Both the position numbers and the translations under genes were made by a program. Below the pieces are notes generated by a model. The model searched no databases. It was not told the DNA's origin and saw only the letters and a program-made list of their open reading frames with translations. 64,000 nucleotides of DNA from contig NC_050097.1 in NCBI RefSeq assembly GCF_902167145.1, positions 43,880,095 to 43,944,094 on the forward strand, read 5' to 3'. How positions within the stretch are numbered: position 1 is the stretch's first letter; each line of letters opens with the position of its first letter. Below, piece by piece: positions 1 to 9,965 of the stretch. The stretch comes from Zea mays (taxonomy: Eukaryota; Streptophyta; Magnoliopsida; Poales; Poaceae).

Positions 1-704
1 GCCTCCTCGGTAGAGGTGTATGGGATTGGTCATCTCTTGGCAAATGGGTAACATGACTTGTGGGTAAAGATGTGCAACCTCTGCAGAGTATAAAACCGGT
101 ATACTAGCCGTGCTCACGGTCATGAGCAGCTCAGACACTCACATGATTAATTTATGGAACTAAATTCAATTTGTCATATGCATTGCATCACAGGTGATGT
201 TGTTATTTTTGTTCTACTACTTAATTGGGTTTGGTATTTACTTATACTTAGTAATTGCTAATAAAATTTTGACCAACTTTAAAAGCAATGCTCAGCTTCA
301 ACCATCCTCTTTGGTAAGCCTTACACTTCACGTGAACTCCCACCTTTGGCGAGTTCAGGCACATTATTCCCCACAACTTGTTGAGCTATGAACGTATGCG
401 AGCTCACTCTTGTTGTCTCACACCCCCACAGGTCAAGAACAGGTACCACAGGATGAGGCGCATGGAGGATGCTGAAATGTGTTCGTGAGAGGTCTAGGTC
501 ATCGTCTCCCAGTCAACTTTGGGTTGCTGGACCGTTGTCTCCTTATAATATAATTATTTATTTTGTACATAACTCCTATTATATAGTAAAGATGTGAAAT
601 TCGATCATGTGCCATGATTCATCATATGTGTGAGACTTGGTCCCAGCACACCTGGTGATTATGTTCGCGCCTGGGTCTTGGTGCCCCGAAATCTGGGTGT
701 GACA
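1..704 (+). mobile_element. Right part of a gypsy LTR (element extends off the left edge)
   Basis: The sequence ends in GGGTGTGACA at 704, the same terminus as the other Ty3-gypsy LTRs in this window (5406, 41826). It aligns by eye with 58500-59265, for example the shared stretch around AAAGATGTGCAACCTCTGCAG (77 and 58556) and the blocks around GCTCAG and CACTTCAC. The left boundary is outside the window, so solo LTR and 3' LTR cannot be told apart. A small reading frame (431-475) follows a CACAG acceptor-like site, as in related LTRs. Confidence 0.8.
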
Positions 705-930
705 AATCGGCTCGCTTTTTCTTTATCTTTGTTGCTTAGATTGTGTACAACATTTCATCCATATGGCTATATAAAACATTTTTTTCAATTGTAGATTACA
801 CTGTTCACAGAGTGGAGTTTGAATATAGATTTGAATATAGATATGAAGATGAGTAGGCTGCTCATATAGTCACCCAAAATATTATTTTGCATTGTATACT
901 ACATTGTTCACAAAATAGAGTTTAAATATA
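705..930. other. AT-rich intergenic DNA, no gene seen
   Basis: No convincing ORF. Two diverged copies of a unit (about 793-860 and 890-930, resuming at 1213) share ACTGTTCACA/CATTGTTCACA followed by AGTTTGAATATAG/AGTTTAAATATA, which suggests an old short tandem duplication. Confidence 0.5.
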
Positions 931-1212
931 GAGCCCTATTTGGAACAAAGTTTTTAAAAACCACAATTTTTGAAATACTACAATATACTTTAGTCATGAC
1001 AATATCATAGTTTAAAATAGTAGTCTTGAAAACTGAGGTTCAAACCTAAATTTAGAATATCTTAAAACAACTACAGTATTTGCAGTACTTCAGTTTTAAA
1101 ATAGAGATTTTAGCTAGCTTGTCAAACACCATTATGTATATAATACTGCAGTATTTGAGAATATTGCAGTATTCTTCCAAAACCGTGAAAAACTTCACAT
1201 CCAAACACCCCC
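931..1212. mobile_element. MITE-like insertion with imperfect terminal inverted repeats
   Basis: The left end GAGCCCTATTTGGAACAAAG and the reverse complement of the right end GGGGGTGTTTGGATGTGAAG are similar, and both run on into GTTTTT. The insertion interrupts a duplicated host unit: GTTTAAATATA before it is continued by GGATATGAGGATGAG after it, matching the uninterrupted AATATAGATATGAAGATGAG near 829-849. Length is 282 bp with no coding capacity. A clean target duplication was not found, so the superfamily (hAT- or PIF-like) is open. Confidence 0.5.
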
Positions 1213-1551
1213 GGATATGAGGATGAGTAAGTTGCTGGAGATAGCCTTAAGCTTCCGCACAACCCTCTTCTTTTTTAGTCCAATAATAGAAAATCATGCA
1301 ACATAAGTTCCTCTAATTGCACATGAAACATGGATAGCGTGCAACAATTATATTACTAGGATTGATGTAAGAAAAATGTATATGAGGACGAGAACCATGT
1401 CCGGTATACTTTTTGGCCCGCCCTACATTCATAGCATAGATGGATCAATTTTTTCTGTTTGGGTCATCGAGAGTTAGAGACCTGTAAATAGATAACAACA
1501 TAAATTGATCTGGCTCCATAGAACGTGTTTCCCCCATCCCCCTCTCGTAGC
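1213..1551. other. Intergenic, nothing recognised
   Basis: No ORF above background and no repeat structure apart from the first ~30 bp, which continue the host unit split by the insertion at 931-1212. Confidence 0.4.
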
Positions 1552-2513
1552 GAGAAGAAATTGTGAAAATAAGTCACTCTTCGACTGCACTCTATAAAAT
1601 AGGTCGACTCTCGCTGAATATGTCAAAATGGGTCTATCTAGTGTGGGTTTGTTGTCAAAATGCCGAGTTGGATAATTAGATCGTCTCACAAGTGGCCACA
1701 AGTGCGCTTTTGACTAAAATAACCCTCCTTCCATGTTGCTATCCATCGACATGCTATGCTGATGTTGTGGCAATAGTGGTGGCGTCGCTGCTGGATATGG
1801 GTGCGTCGAGGGCTTCGACGACCCAAGGAGCTTATCGTCTTTCTCGAGGAATATCTCAAACATCCGACTACCAACAACGCCTCTGACCCCCTTCCTCGTC
1901 CTCGTCTACATCCTCGTTGACGACCACGTAGGACTCCCCAACGATGTCGAGGTATGTGTCGAAGGTGAGGTCATCTGGCAGTGCGACGCCACCGAGGAGG
2001 ATTTTCAATTGCGCGCCACGGTGGCCCGTCCCATGCCACCGTGGCGATTTCAACAACATTGCGGCGACATGCCTCGATGCCACTGTCGTAGAGGCAGAGA
2101 TGAAGGCCGGACATAAGGTGGTCGGGTCTGCGGGCTTTGTCAGGTCCATAGAGATCTACGGAATGCGGGAACGGGGTGGGGCGGCACGAGGGTGATATAA
2201 AGACAAAAGGGCACGAACTAGGAGGGGAGTTGGAGGAGCAAAGAGTAAGAGGAACAGGAGGAAAACATGCATGCGTTGAGCTTTGACCGAGGCATTGACC
2301 CCTCATAAAAGAAAGAACAAGGAACGACAACGTGGGAGGAGGAGCATTTTAGCCAAAAGCGCACATGAGACTACTTGTTAGACGACCTAATTACCCAACT
2401 GATCATTTTGACAACACAGCTACGCTAGATGGACCCATTTTGACATATTCGATGAGAGATGACCTATTTTATAAAGCATCATCATAAAGTAACCCATTTT
2501 CACAAATTCCTCC
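1552..2513. mobile_element. Non-autonomous Mutator-like element with ~170 bp terminal inverted repeats
   Basis: Positions 1552-1720 and the reverse complement of 2346-2513 align over their whole length at roughly three quarters identity or better. Shared blocks include TTGTGAAAAT near the ends, ATAAAATAGGTC, ATATGTCAAAATGGGTC, TTGTCAAAATG and GTGCGCTTTTG at the inner edge. Long TIRs with an AAATTTGTGAAAAT-type terminus are characteristic of MULEs. The interior (1721-2345) is GC-rich, unlike its surroundings, and has no transposase; it may be captured host DNA (Pack-MULE). A 9 bp target duplication is not evident. Confidence 0.65.
1868..2149 (-). pseudogene. GC-rich reading frame inside the MULE-like element, possible captured gene fragment
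   Basis: A 93-codon minus-strand frame opens at an ATG (2147-2149) and has an acidic C-terminal stretch. An overlapping minus frame (1971-2330) is also open. I do not recognise a domain. Composition sets it apart from the AT-rich flanks, and it lies wholly between the inverted repeats, the position where Pack-MULEs carry exons of host genes. No intron or promoter could be assigned. It could also be chance openness of GC-rich DNA. Confidence 0.3.
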
Positions 2514-3294
2514 CATAGCAATATCTGCTCTCTTTGCGCACTTGTGGAGTCCTGTCTTACCATCTTGGCTCCATCATGCCACGCGGTTCCCTATGTGCCA
2601 TGCTGTCAACCAAACAACACACCCAATATTCCTTGCACTAGAACCGTTGATTGCATCATAGTTGTTATTGTTGGTCCTCGAGTAAACAACACCTTATATG
2701 TAAGATGCTCTGGCAAAGTTGTTGACAATTTTAACATCTAACCTATGTATGAAACAACATGGAAAACTGATGCTTTTTAACAGTATATATAAGGGCGAAG
2801 CCTTTTAATCACATATACAATACCACGCTTCCAAAACCCTGACCAAACGGATCAAATTTATCACAAAATTTTAACAGTATTTTGAGGGGTGTGGATGGTA
2901 GAGAGAAGTTTTGCTAAGGTGAGTAAAATGATTGTTGGTAATAACCTGCATCCTGTTCTGTGTACTCTACATCAGACAGTCTGGTATGATATGCGGACGG
3001 CCCAAAGCTGTACACAGATGGTCCGCGTGTATAGCTGGATGGTCCGAGCATGTTTGTCAGTGGTTTGTAGCCGATGAATTTTGTGTAGTGTTCCCGGCAT
3101 CAACATCATACGACGGGAACTTGTGAACGTGTTATTTTTATAATCCTCTTGCATACCCCCATATTATTTGTTTCAATTGCTCTCACTCTTCATTTACATA
3201 AACCCGTCGTCTGTGTTTTACTTACATTAGAGGCGGAAGCAATAGGTCGGAGAGATAACATGTCACACTCCCCTTGCCAGACCACCTTCTGATG
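2514..3294. other. Intergenic, nothing recognised
   Basis: Only short chance frames (up to ~65 codons) on both strands; no family resemblance, repeat structure or RNA gene seen. Confidence 0.4.
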
Positions 3295-3453
3295 CTAGTC
3301 CATCTTGAAATTGGGCAGGTACTTTGCCTCAGCCTCCTCGATCAACTGTCTTTTGTACTCCTTGAATTCTTGATGATCTTCACCCGACAAGTTCTCCATA
3401 GTTGGCTTAACAATGTTGTTTGGGGAGATATAGGAGTAATCCTTTGAACCGAC
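3295..3453 (-). pseudogene. Short coding relic rich in Glu and Lys
   Basis: Reading the minus strand from 3453 gives 52 open codons to a TAG at 3295-3297, with an ATG near the middle and a hydrophilic, helical-looking tail rich in E and K. The stretch has coding-like composition and is flanked by non-coding sequence, so it is probably a transposon or gene fragment. No family is assigned. Confidence 0.25.
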
Positions 3454-3583
3454 CATATGTGGCTGATCTCTGTTATGTCACGCCTCTTGTCCGCAGTAGA
3501 GTCGCCAAAAAAAGTGTTGGCTCCGATTTACGGGCAAACACTAGGGATGTACATCCTGGTAGTGCTCTCTACGAGAGCACGGG

Positions 3584-5406
3584 TGTAACACTCTGAATTT
3601 GGGAGGAATAAATTTTCTTCTCCGATACTCACCAAATTCAGGCATTACTCTCTTTTCTCTTCCCATTTCGCTCCTTCCAATTTTCAAAGCAGTATAGTGA
3701 CTGGTGTCTGTATCGCGTGTAAACAAAAACCTAAGTTGACATGGGTGTTGCATCATGCCGAAGCATATTTATTTGTCTGATGTTGTGTTCGATCGCGCGT
3801 CCGTCTCGTTTCGGTTTTCGATTCGCGGTTTGATTCTGATTAGTGGTCGTGCGTGCAGTGGGTTTTCGGCCTGGTCCGCGGTCCGGCCTGGCCTGCGACC
3901 CGACCTGGCCCGGCCCCTGGCGCGCGCCCCCACCTCCCCCATGTGCGCCCCTCCCTCTCTATCTCATTTTCTTTTCCCGTGCAGCAACTTCCTCTCCCTC
4001 ACTTCCACCTCTCTTCCACCTTCTTGCCCTAGGTGTGATCCGGTGGACGGTTATCGCCGATTGTCAGACCCCAAAGTGAGTTTCCCCTCCCCTCTCCTCT
4101 CTCCCTCCTTCCCCTTCCCTCTCCCTTGCGCGCGCCCCTCGCCCCCCGGCGGCTCGCCGCGGCGCGGCCCCCTGGTGTGGCCCCCCGGTGGCTCGCCCTG
4201 GCACGGCCCCGTGCGTGCCCCGGCGCGTGCAGCACATTCGCGTACGCGCGCAGTCCCATTCTCGTGCACGCAGTCCGCGCGACATTTAAGTTCAGTTTGA
4301 TTAGTTTTAAATTTAGTTTAATTTACGTGTTGCGTGGCGCGCTTCGTCGCACGACGATTTATTTTAAATTCATATTATTTAATGTGTTGCGTCGCGCGGC
4401 GCGCGAAGTTTTTGTTTTAAATTCAGTTCAAGTGGTGTATGCCGTCGTGCGCTTCGTCGCGCGACGCTTTACGTTATTTTCATATTTAATTCAAGTGTTT
4501 TGTGGCGCGCTTCATCGCACGACGATTCGTTTAGTTTCAGTTTAGTCTAGGTGTTATGTCGTGCGCTTCGCCGCGTGACGACTCATTTTATTTTCAGCTT
4601 AGTTTGTGCGTGTTGTCGCGTGTCTCATCGTGCGGCAACTTGTCCAATTTTCGGTTTCTTTCGCGTGTACCGTCGTGCGTTTCGCCGCGCGACAACCCCT
4701 TTTAAATTTACCTTGAATGGTTTATAATAATTAAATGTGTAGCGTAACGTTATTTTATGCATAGCGATAATGTTTTGTTTAGAGACACATTGATCAGAGA
4801 TGTTTTGTTTATAGGTGATAATGAGGATGATGATTTTGATTATGATTACGGTAATGGTTTATGGTATTCTTCCCGTTTGGAAATGGTACTTTTGGGTTAA
4901 CAACTTGGGTTAATGCTAAAACTTGGCTCTCTACTAGTAATAATAACCTGACCAACTTAAAGCAACTGCTTGACCTTAACCTCACATAAAGCTAGTCCAC
5001 TATAGCCAAACGGGACAATTGATGAGTATGTTGATGTGTACTCACCCTTGCTTTACACACCAAACCTCACCAGGTTGTCCACGTTGCAACCACTGTTCAG
5101 GAGAAGATGAAGTCGTGGAGGACTTCAAGGAGTTTCAACAGTATGATGAGTTCTAGGCGTGGGTTAGCGACAAACCACCAATCGACTACATGTGAAGTCC
5201 GTGTTTATCTATGTTTCGTTTTCACACTTTGATAATTGTTAATGACTATATGGATGTCTCGGACATCATGATATAATCAACTATTACCCTCTTTTATGTT
5301 ATTATTCGAGCACTGTGTGATGATGTCCGATTATATCTACTATGTACGTGAATTGCCGATCCTAGCACGTACATGGTTCGCATTCCTTCTAAAACCGGGT
5401 GTGACA
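3584..5406 (+). repeat. 5' LTR of element O
   Basis: Starts TGTAACACTCTGAATTTGG and ends CCGGGTGTGACA, followed at once by an initiator-tRNA type PBS. It is homologous to 54405-56284. Relative to that copy it retains ~80 bp near its start (about 3602-3685) but lacks the segment corresponding to about 55500-56280. It contains a GC-rich leader-like block (3860-4270) and about seven degenerate ~65 bp units, each with a GC palindrome (4310-4710). It also holds a small reading frame at 5073-5156. Confidence 0.85.
3585..3648. repeat. Stem-loop at the LTR start
   Basis: The left arm 3585-3602 (GTAACACTCTGAATTTGG) pairs with 3632-3648 (CCAAATTCAGGCATTAC) apart from two or three mismatches, leaving a ~29 nt loop. 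A comparable arm pair occurs at 37923-37939 and 37969-37984 in solo LTR S1. Confidence 0.6.
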
Positions 5407-5430
5407 TAAGTGGTATCAAAGTCGTGCTGA
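5407..5430 (+). other. Primer binding site of element O
   Basis: TGGTATCAAAGTCG begins at 5411, four bases after the LTR end. It resembles the TGGTATCAGAGC used by many plant retrotransposons to pair with the 3' end of initiator methionine tRNA. It fixes the plus-strand orientation of O. Confidence 0.75.
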
Positions 5431-5662
5431 CTGTAGGACCGCTAACCTAGAGTAGAATGGTCGTTCTAAGGACTATAAACCCCTATTCTTACCTTGACCT
5501 TGGTGTCCCTTCAAAAGTTGGTCATGTCGACCAATTCTATGTTTTATTATATATTATACCTTACTGAAAAATTTGTTTTATTCTATTTCCTATTTTTTAT
5601 AGTCTACTTGTTGGTCATACTATTTCTGTTCTCACTCTTATGCTTGTGGTGTCTTTTTGTAG

Positions 5663-6558
5663 ATGGCTTGTCTTAGACACACCGCACGAAAGTAAGTCAT
5701 TCCTTTCTTGCCTTCTCATCTCGCGGAGCGTCCGCTTCGCTGTCTGGTGCATGGTCAATCAAGCCATTTGGAGAGGCTGCACCACCGCCTGCACGAGGAG
5801 CAGGAGTGTCGGCGATAGGAGTTGGAGCAGCATGGCTCTTCTTCCTCGCCTCAGCAGGATGTAGAGTCTGTGAGGCGTTGCTCTCCTGTGCCTCCACTGG
5901 AGGCACCCCGTGCACCACCACTGGGCATCCCGACCGCTGGATTAGCTGTTGGAGGAGACCCCAACGATGGAGGTGACGACAACAGCTCGAGCTACAACAC
6001 CGACCTTTCAGAGGAGCAGGAGCCAGAGGGATGGGTTGCTCGACCCATCACTCGTGACACCGCTCGCGGGTGTCACTTCCATGATGCGTTCGACACCTTG
6101 CTACGCCAGGCACTCGACTGGCACACTTGGTCCATCGAGTATCGTTGTGTTGTCTTCCAGCACAGTCGCAGGGGTTACCCGGACCGCTGGGAGGCGACTT
6201 GTTTGGTTCGCCGTCTAGAGGATAGTCTCCGGGTGCGGAGGTCTGCTCGGAGCATTATTCTATCTCTGAGTGGGACTCAGTTGAGGCAGCCATACAAGAT
6301 GTCGCACGACGTGCGCTTTCGCACTACTGCTCAGTGTTCGGTGGGGTGGCCGATGGTCTTGAACTGAAGTATTACCCCGGCCGTCCACCTGGCAGCACAA
6401 GAGGCGTGGGTGAGGACAATCCTAGGTTGAGCAGCACATTCAACCTAGTCGTCGTGTAGAACACGGAGCTGGACCACACTTTAGATTAGCTGAGTAGGGC
6501 TCGTGGTGAGATCGCCCAGTTGCGGGCTGAGCGCGTGGAGCACCGTCACCTAGAGGAT
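5663..6558 (+). pseudogene. Pre-gag reading frame of element O, part 1
   Basis: A frame from ATG 5663 has an early TAA and is then open from 5822 to 6369. It resumes, with shifts and stops, up to the Sirevirus A insertion at 6558. The predicted product has a low-complexity acidic and proline-rich start, followed by a region rich in His, Trp and Arg. A comparable extra frame upstream of gag is, to my knowledge, widespread in grass elements of this branch, with unknown function. It stops where element A begins and continues for about 35 codons at 24398. Confidence 0.5.
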
Positions 6559-7749
6559 TGAGAGCACCTAGAGGGGGGTGAATAGGTGATCCCGTAAAAA
6601 TTCAATACTAAATAGCCACAAGCTTGGTTATAAAGATGTTAATGCAATAGAACCAAGTGGCTATAGAGCGAGCTCTTGTGAATCACAATAATCACAAAGA
6701 AAGACAACACAAGAGACACAGTGGTTTATCCCGTGGTTCGGCCAAGTATAACACTTATCTACCTCCGCGTTGTGGCATCCAATGGACGAGGGTTGCACTC
6801 AACCCCTTTCAAGTGATCCGATGATCAACTTGAATACCATGGTATTCTTCCTTATAGTTTTCTTCCCGTTTGTGAGGAATCTCCACAAGTTGGAGCCTCT
6901 CGCCCTTACAAGATTGATCACAAAGAAAGCACGGAGTAAGGTTGGGAAGAGCAACGCACACTAGAATTAAATCCACACCGCAAACACGCACACAAGTGAG
7001 AAGATGAGCACACAAAACACGCGCGGGGAGTTTGCAACTCGAAAAAGTGCTCCAATCTCAAGAACGATGAACGATTGCGTGAAAGTGAGGACTAGAAGTC
7101 TTGGAATGCTTAGAGTGTGCTTGGGTGCCCCCTCCATGCGCCTAGGGGTCCCTTTTATAGCCCCAAGGCAGCTAGGAGCCGTTGGAGGCCAACAAGGAAG
7201 GCTATCCTTGCCTTCTGTCGGGTGGTGCACCGGACAGTCCGGTGCACCACCGGACAACCACTATTCATGTCCAGTGCGCGATCTCCTTCCTATTCTGGCG
7301 CAGCCGACCGTTGCAGATTTGTGGGAGTTGGTGCACCGGACAGTCCGGTCCCTCTGCTGACCGTTGGCGTGGGCCACGCGTCGACCGTTGGCGACAGTCC
7401 GGTGAATTATAGCCGTACACCGCCAACCTTTCCCGAGAGCAGCCTGTTCATCGGAGTTCAGCCTGGCGCACCGGACACTTTCCGGTGCACCACCGGATAG
7501 TCCGGTGTACCAGACTGAGCAGAGATTTGGCTGCACCGAGCCAAGTCTTTTGGTTCTTTTCTTTTCTCTGTTTCTAGCACTTAGACAAAATGTGTTAGTA
7601 CTCAAAACAATGTACTAAGTCTAGAAACGTACCTTGTTACATGATTTGCATCTTTTGCTTGTTTGGCACATAATATTTCACTCACTATGTGTTGGACACT
7701 TAATCACCAAAACATTATAGAAATGGCCCAAGGGCACATTTCCTTTTCA
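6559..7749 (-). repeat. 3' LTR of Sirevirus A
   Basis: On the plus strand it runs from TGAGAGCACC to TTCCTTTTCA and is bordered at 7750-7765 by the complement of a polypurine tract (ATCTCCCCCTTTTTGG). It contains several CACCGGAC/GTCCGGTG palindromes between 7225 and 7505. The plus-strand sequence TTTTATAGCCCC near 7153 is the complement of the LTR's TATA-like GGGGCTATAAAA. Confidence 0.9.
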
Positions 7750-8530
7750 ATCTCCCCCTTTTTGGTGATTTATGCCAACACATCAAAAAGCAATGCAAAA
7801 CATGCAACATCGATTCAAATTGAAGACCAAATTGTTTTTGACTCTAATTTGGCATATTTGGATCATTCTTTGCCACCACTTGGTTTGTTTTTGCAAATCA
7901 AATTCATTTTCCTATCTCTAAGTCAAACTCACTTGTTTGGGCATAAAGAGAGATACTCCAAGAGTGAAAATGATCAAGATCCAAAAACTCCCCCTTTTCT
8001 CATAATCATAAAATCTCCCCACAAGAGACCAAATTTTGCAATAAGAGTATTTTGACAAATCAAAAGATCTACCTCTATTGTTTTCAAAAATTCTCAAGTG
8101 GTAGCTGATCCATTTGCTTTGGCCTTATTTTCTCCCCTTTGGCATTAAGCACCAAAACAGGATCATTTTTGGCCCTTTAACCCCATTGCCTCACCAAAAT
8201 TGTCAATTAAGAGCAAAATGGCAATAAGATCATAAGAATGAACTTGGAGGTGTGTACACTAATACAGACTGTAGTGGAAGTCTTTGCATGGTCCAAGTTC
8301 ACCTTTCCCTTTCAATGCACCTTTGAGACTTCACCAAGTAACTCAAACACAAGGATTAGTCTCAAAGGGTCAAGTTGTAGCACTTCTCCCCCTAAATATG
8401 TGCATCATTCACACATGGACTTGTGAGGTCCGCGGATCCCTTGCACAACTTGAGCACCATAAATAAGCAACAAATTGCATAAATGTAAAAATAGCATGAT
8501 CAAAGGCATAAAACGCATGTATCCTATAGA
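7750..8530 (-). other. 3' non-coding region of Sirevirus A
   Basis: No conserved ORF. On the minus strand this stretch contains several GGGGGAGA-like purine runs between pol and the 3' LTR, as at 9966-10801 in B. Multiple PPT-like signatures in this interval are a described feature of Sireviruses. Confidence 0.7.
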
Positions 8531-8700
8531 TCAATCCAAGTTACGCGAATATAAGACATTTAGCTCACTTCGCAGCCTGCAAAAGGTTTTCTCATCTAAA
8601 AGCTTGGTAAAGATATCGGCTAGCTGGTTCTCGGTGCTAATATGGAACACCTCGATATCTCCCTTTTGCTGGTGGTCTCTCAGAAAGTGATGACGGATGT
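8531..8700 (-). pseudogene. pol: C-terminal end of Sirevirus A pol (RNase H tail), separated by insertion B
   Basis: The last ~56 codons of A's pol, starting within the conserved RNase H tail, lie to the left of B. The rest of the same gene resumes at 17712 beyond the second CTATG copy, so B's insertion split the gene. The fragment matches the corresponding end of B's pol (10802-10980) with a few substitutions. Confidence 0.85.
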
Positions 8701-8705
8701 CTATG

Positions 8706-9965
8706 TGAGAGCACCTAGAGGGGGGGTGAATAGGTGATCCTGTAAAACTTAAACTTATAGCCACAAAACTTTGATTAAGCGTTAGCACAGTTAATGCCAA
8801 GTGGCTAGAGCGAGGATCTTGCACAATACGATAACCACAAAGGATTCAACACAGAGAGGACACAGTTATTTATCCCGTGGTTCGGCCAAGTACAAAACTT
8901 GCCTACTCCACGTTGTGGCGTCCCAACGGACGAGAGTTGCACTCAACTCCTCTCAAGTGATCCAATGATCAACTTGAATACCACAGTGTTATGCTTTTCT
9001 TTTCTTATCGCTTTTGCGAGGAATATCCACAACTTGGAGTCTCTCACCCTTACACTTGAAGTTCACAAAGAAGTACGGAGTAAGGGAGAGAAGCAACACA
9101 CACAAATCCACAGCAAAATGCGCACACACACGGCCAAGAATCGAGCTCAAAGGACTATCTCAAAGTTCTCACAAGAACGGAGCTCGAATCACTGAGAATG
9201 ACAAACGAATGCGCAAAGACTGAGTGTGGAAGATCAAGAATGCTCTAAGGTTGCTTATATATCTCCTCCACGCGCCTAGGGGTCCCTTTTATAGCCCCAA
9301 GGCAGCTAGGAGCCGTTGAGAGCAAATCTGGAAGGCCATCTTTGCCTTCTGTCGTCGGGTGCACCGGACAGTCCGGTGCACACCGGACACTGTCCGGTGC
9401 CCGATCTCCTTCCTAAAATGACGCAGCCGACCGTTGCAGATCTGGGAGCCGTTGGTGCACCGGACATGTCCGGTGCACACCGGACAGTCCGGTGCCCCCT
9501 TCCGACCGTTGGCCCGACCACGTGTCGCGCGCAGATTCCGCTGCCGACCGTTGGCTCGGCCGACCGTTGGCTCACCGGACAGTCCGGTGCACACCGGACA
9601 GTCCGGTGAATTTTAGCCGTACGCCGTCGGCGAATTCCCGAGAGCGGCCTCTTCACGCCGAGTCAGCCTGGCGCACCGGACACTGTCCGGTGCACCACCG
9701 GACAGTCCGGTGTGCCAGACTGAGCTGAGTCTTAGCTGTACACAGCCAAGCCTTTTGCACTTCTTTTCTTTTCTTCTTCTTTCTGTTTCTAACACTTAGA
9801 CAAGTATATTAGTACACAAAACCAATGTACTAAGGCTTAGAAACATACCTTTACTCTTGATTTGCACTTTGTCCATCCATGAGCATGAATTCACATTTAA
9901 GCACTTGTGTTGGCACTCAATCACCAAAATACTTAGAAATGGCCCAAGGGCACATTTCCCTTTCA
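8706..9965 (-). repeat. 3' LTR of Sirevirus B
   Basis: The plus strand runs TGAGAGCACC...CCCTTTCA. Eight palindromic cores CACCGGAC-(0 to 2 nt)-GTCCGGTG lie between about 9360 and 9715. Interleaved with them are CCGACCGTTG copies at 9427, 9502, 9544 and 9560. The minus-strand TATA-like box is GGCTATAAAAGG near 9287-9298. Differences from the other LTR lie at 8867, 9111, 9131, 9271, 9517, 9518, 9734 and 9830 (approximate). Confidence 0.95.

Noticed and set aside
3755..4545. Long open frames on both strands in the GC-rich part of O's LTR
   Set aside because: They overlap in several frames, have no domain, are biased by GC content and low complexity, and lie inside an LTR without splice or start context.
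7750..8530. Possible envelope-like gene between pol and the 3' LTR of Sireviruses
   Set aside because: Only short frames and PPT-like runs are present in A, B and C; there is no transmembrane or coiled-coil frame of the expected length.
9289..9656. Overlapping frames rich in CTGLSG / HRTVRC repeats in Sirevirus LTRs
   Set aside because: They are translations of the repeated CACCGGACAGTCCGGTG palindromes in several frames; no start or domain context.
9358..9720. Repeat-spacer appearance resembling a CRISPR array
   Set aside because: Repeats are short palindromes at irregular spacing inside a eukaryotic LTR; no cas genes, and the host is a plant.
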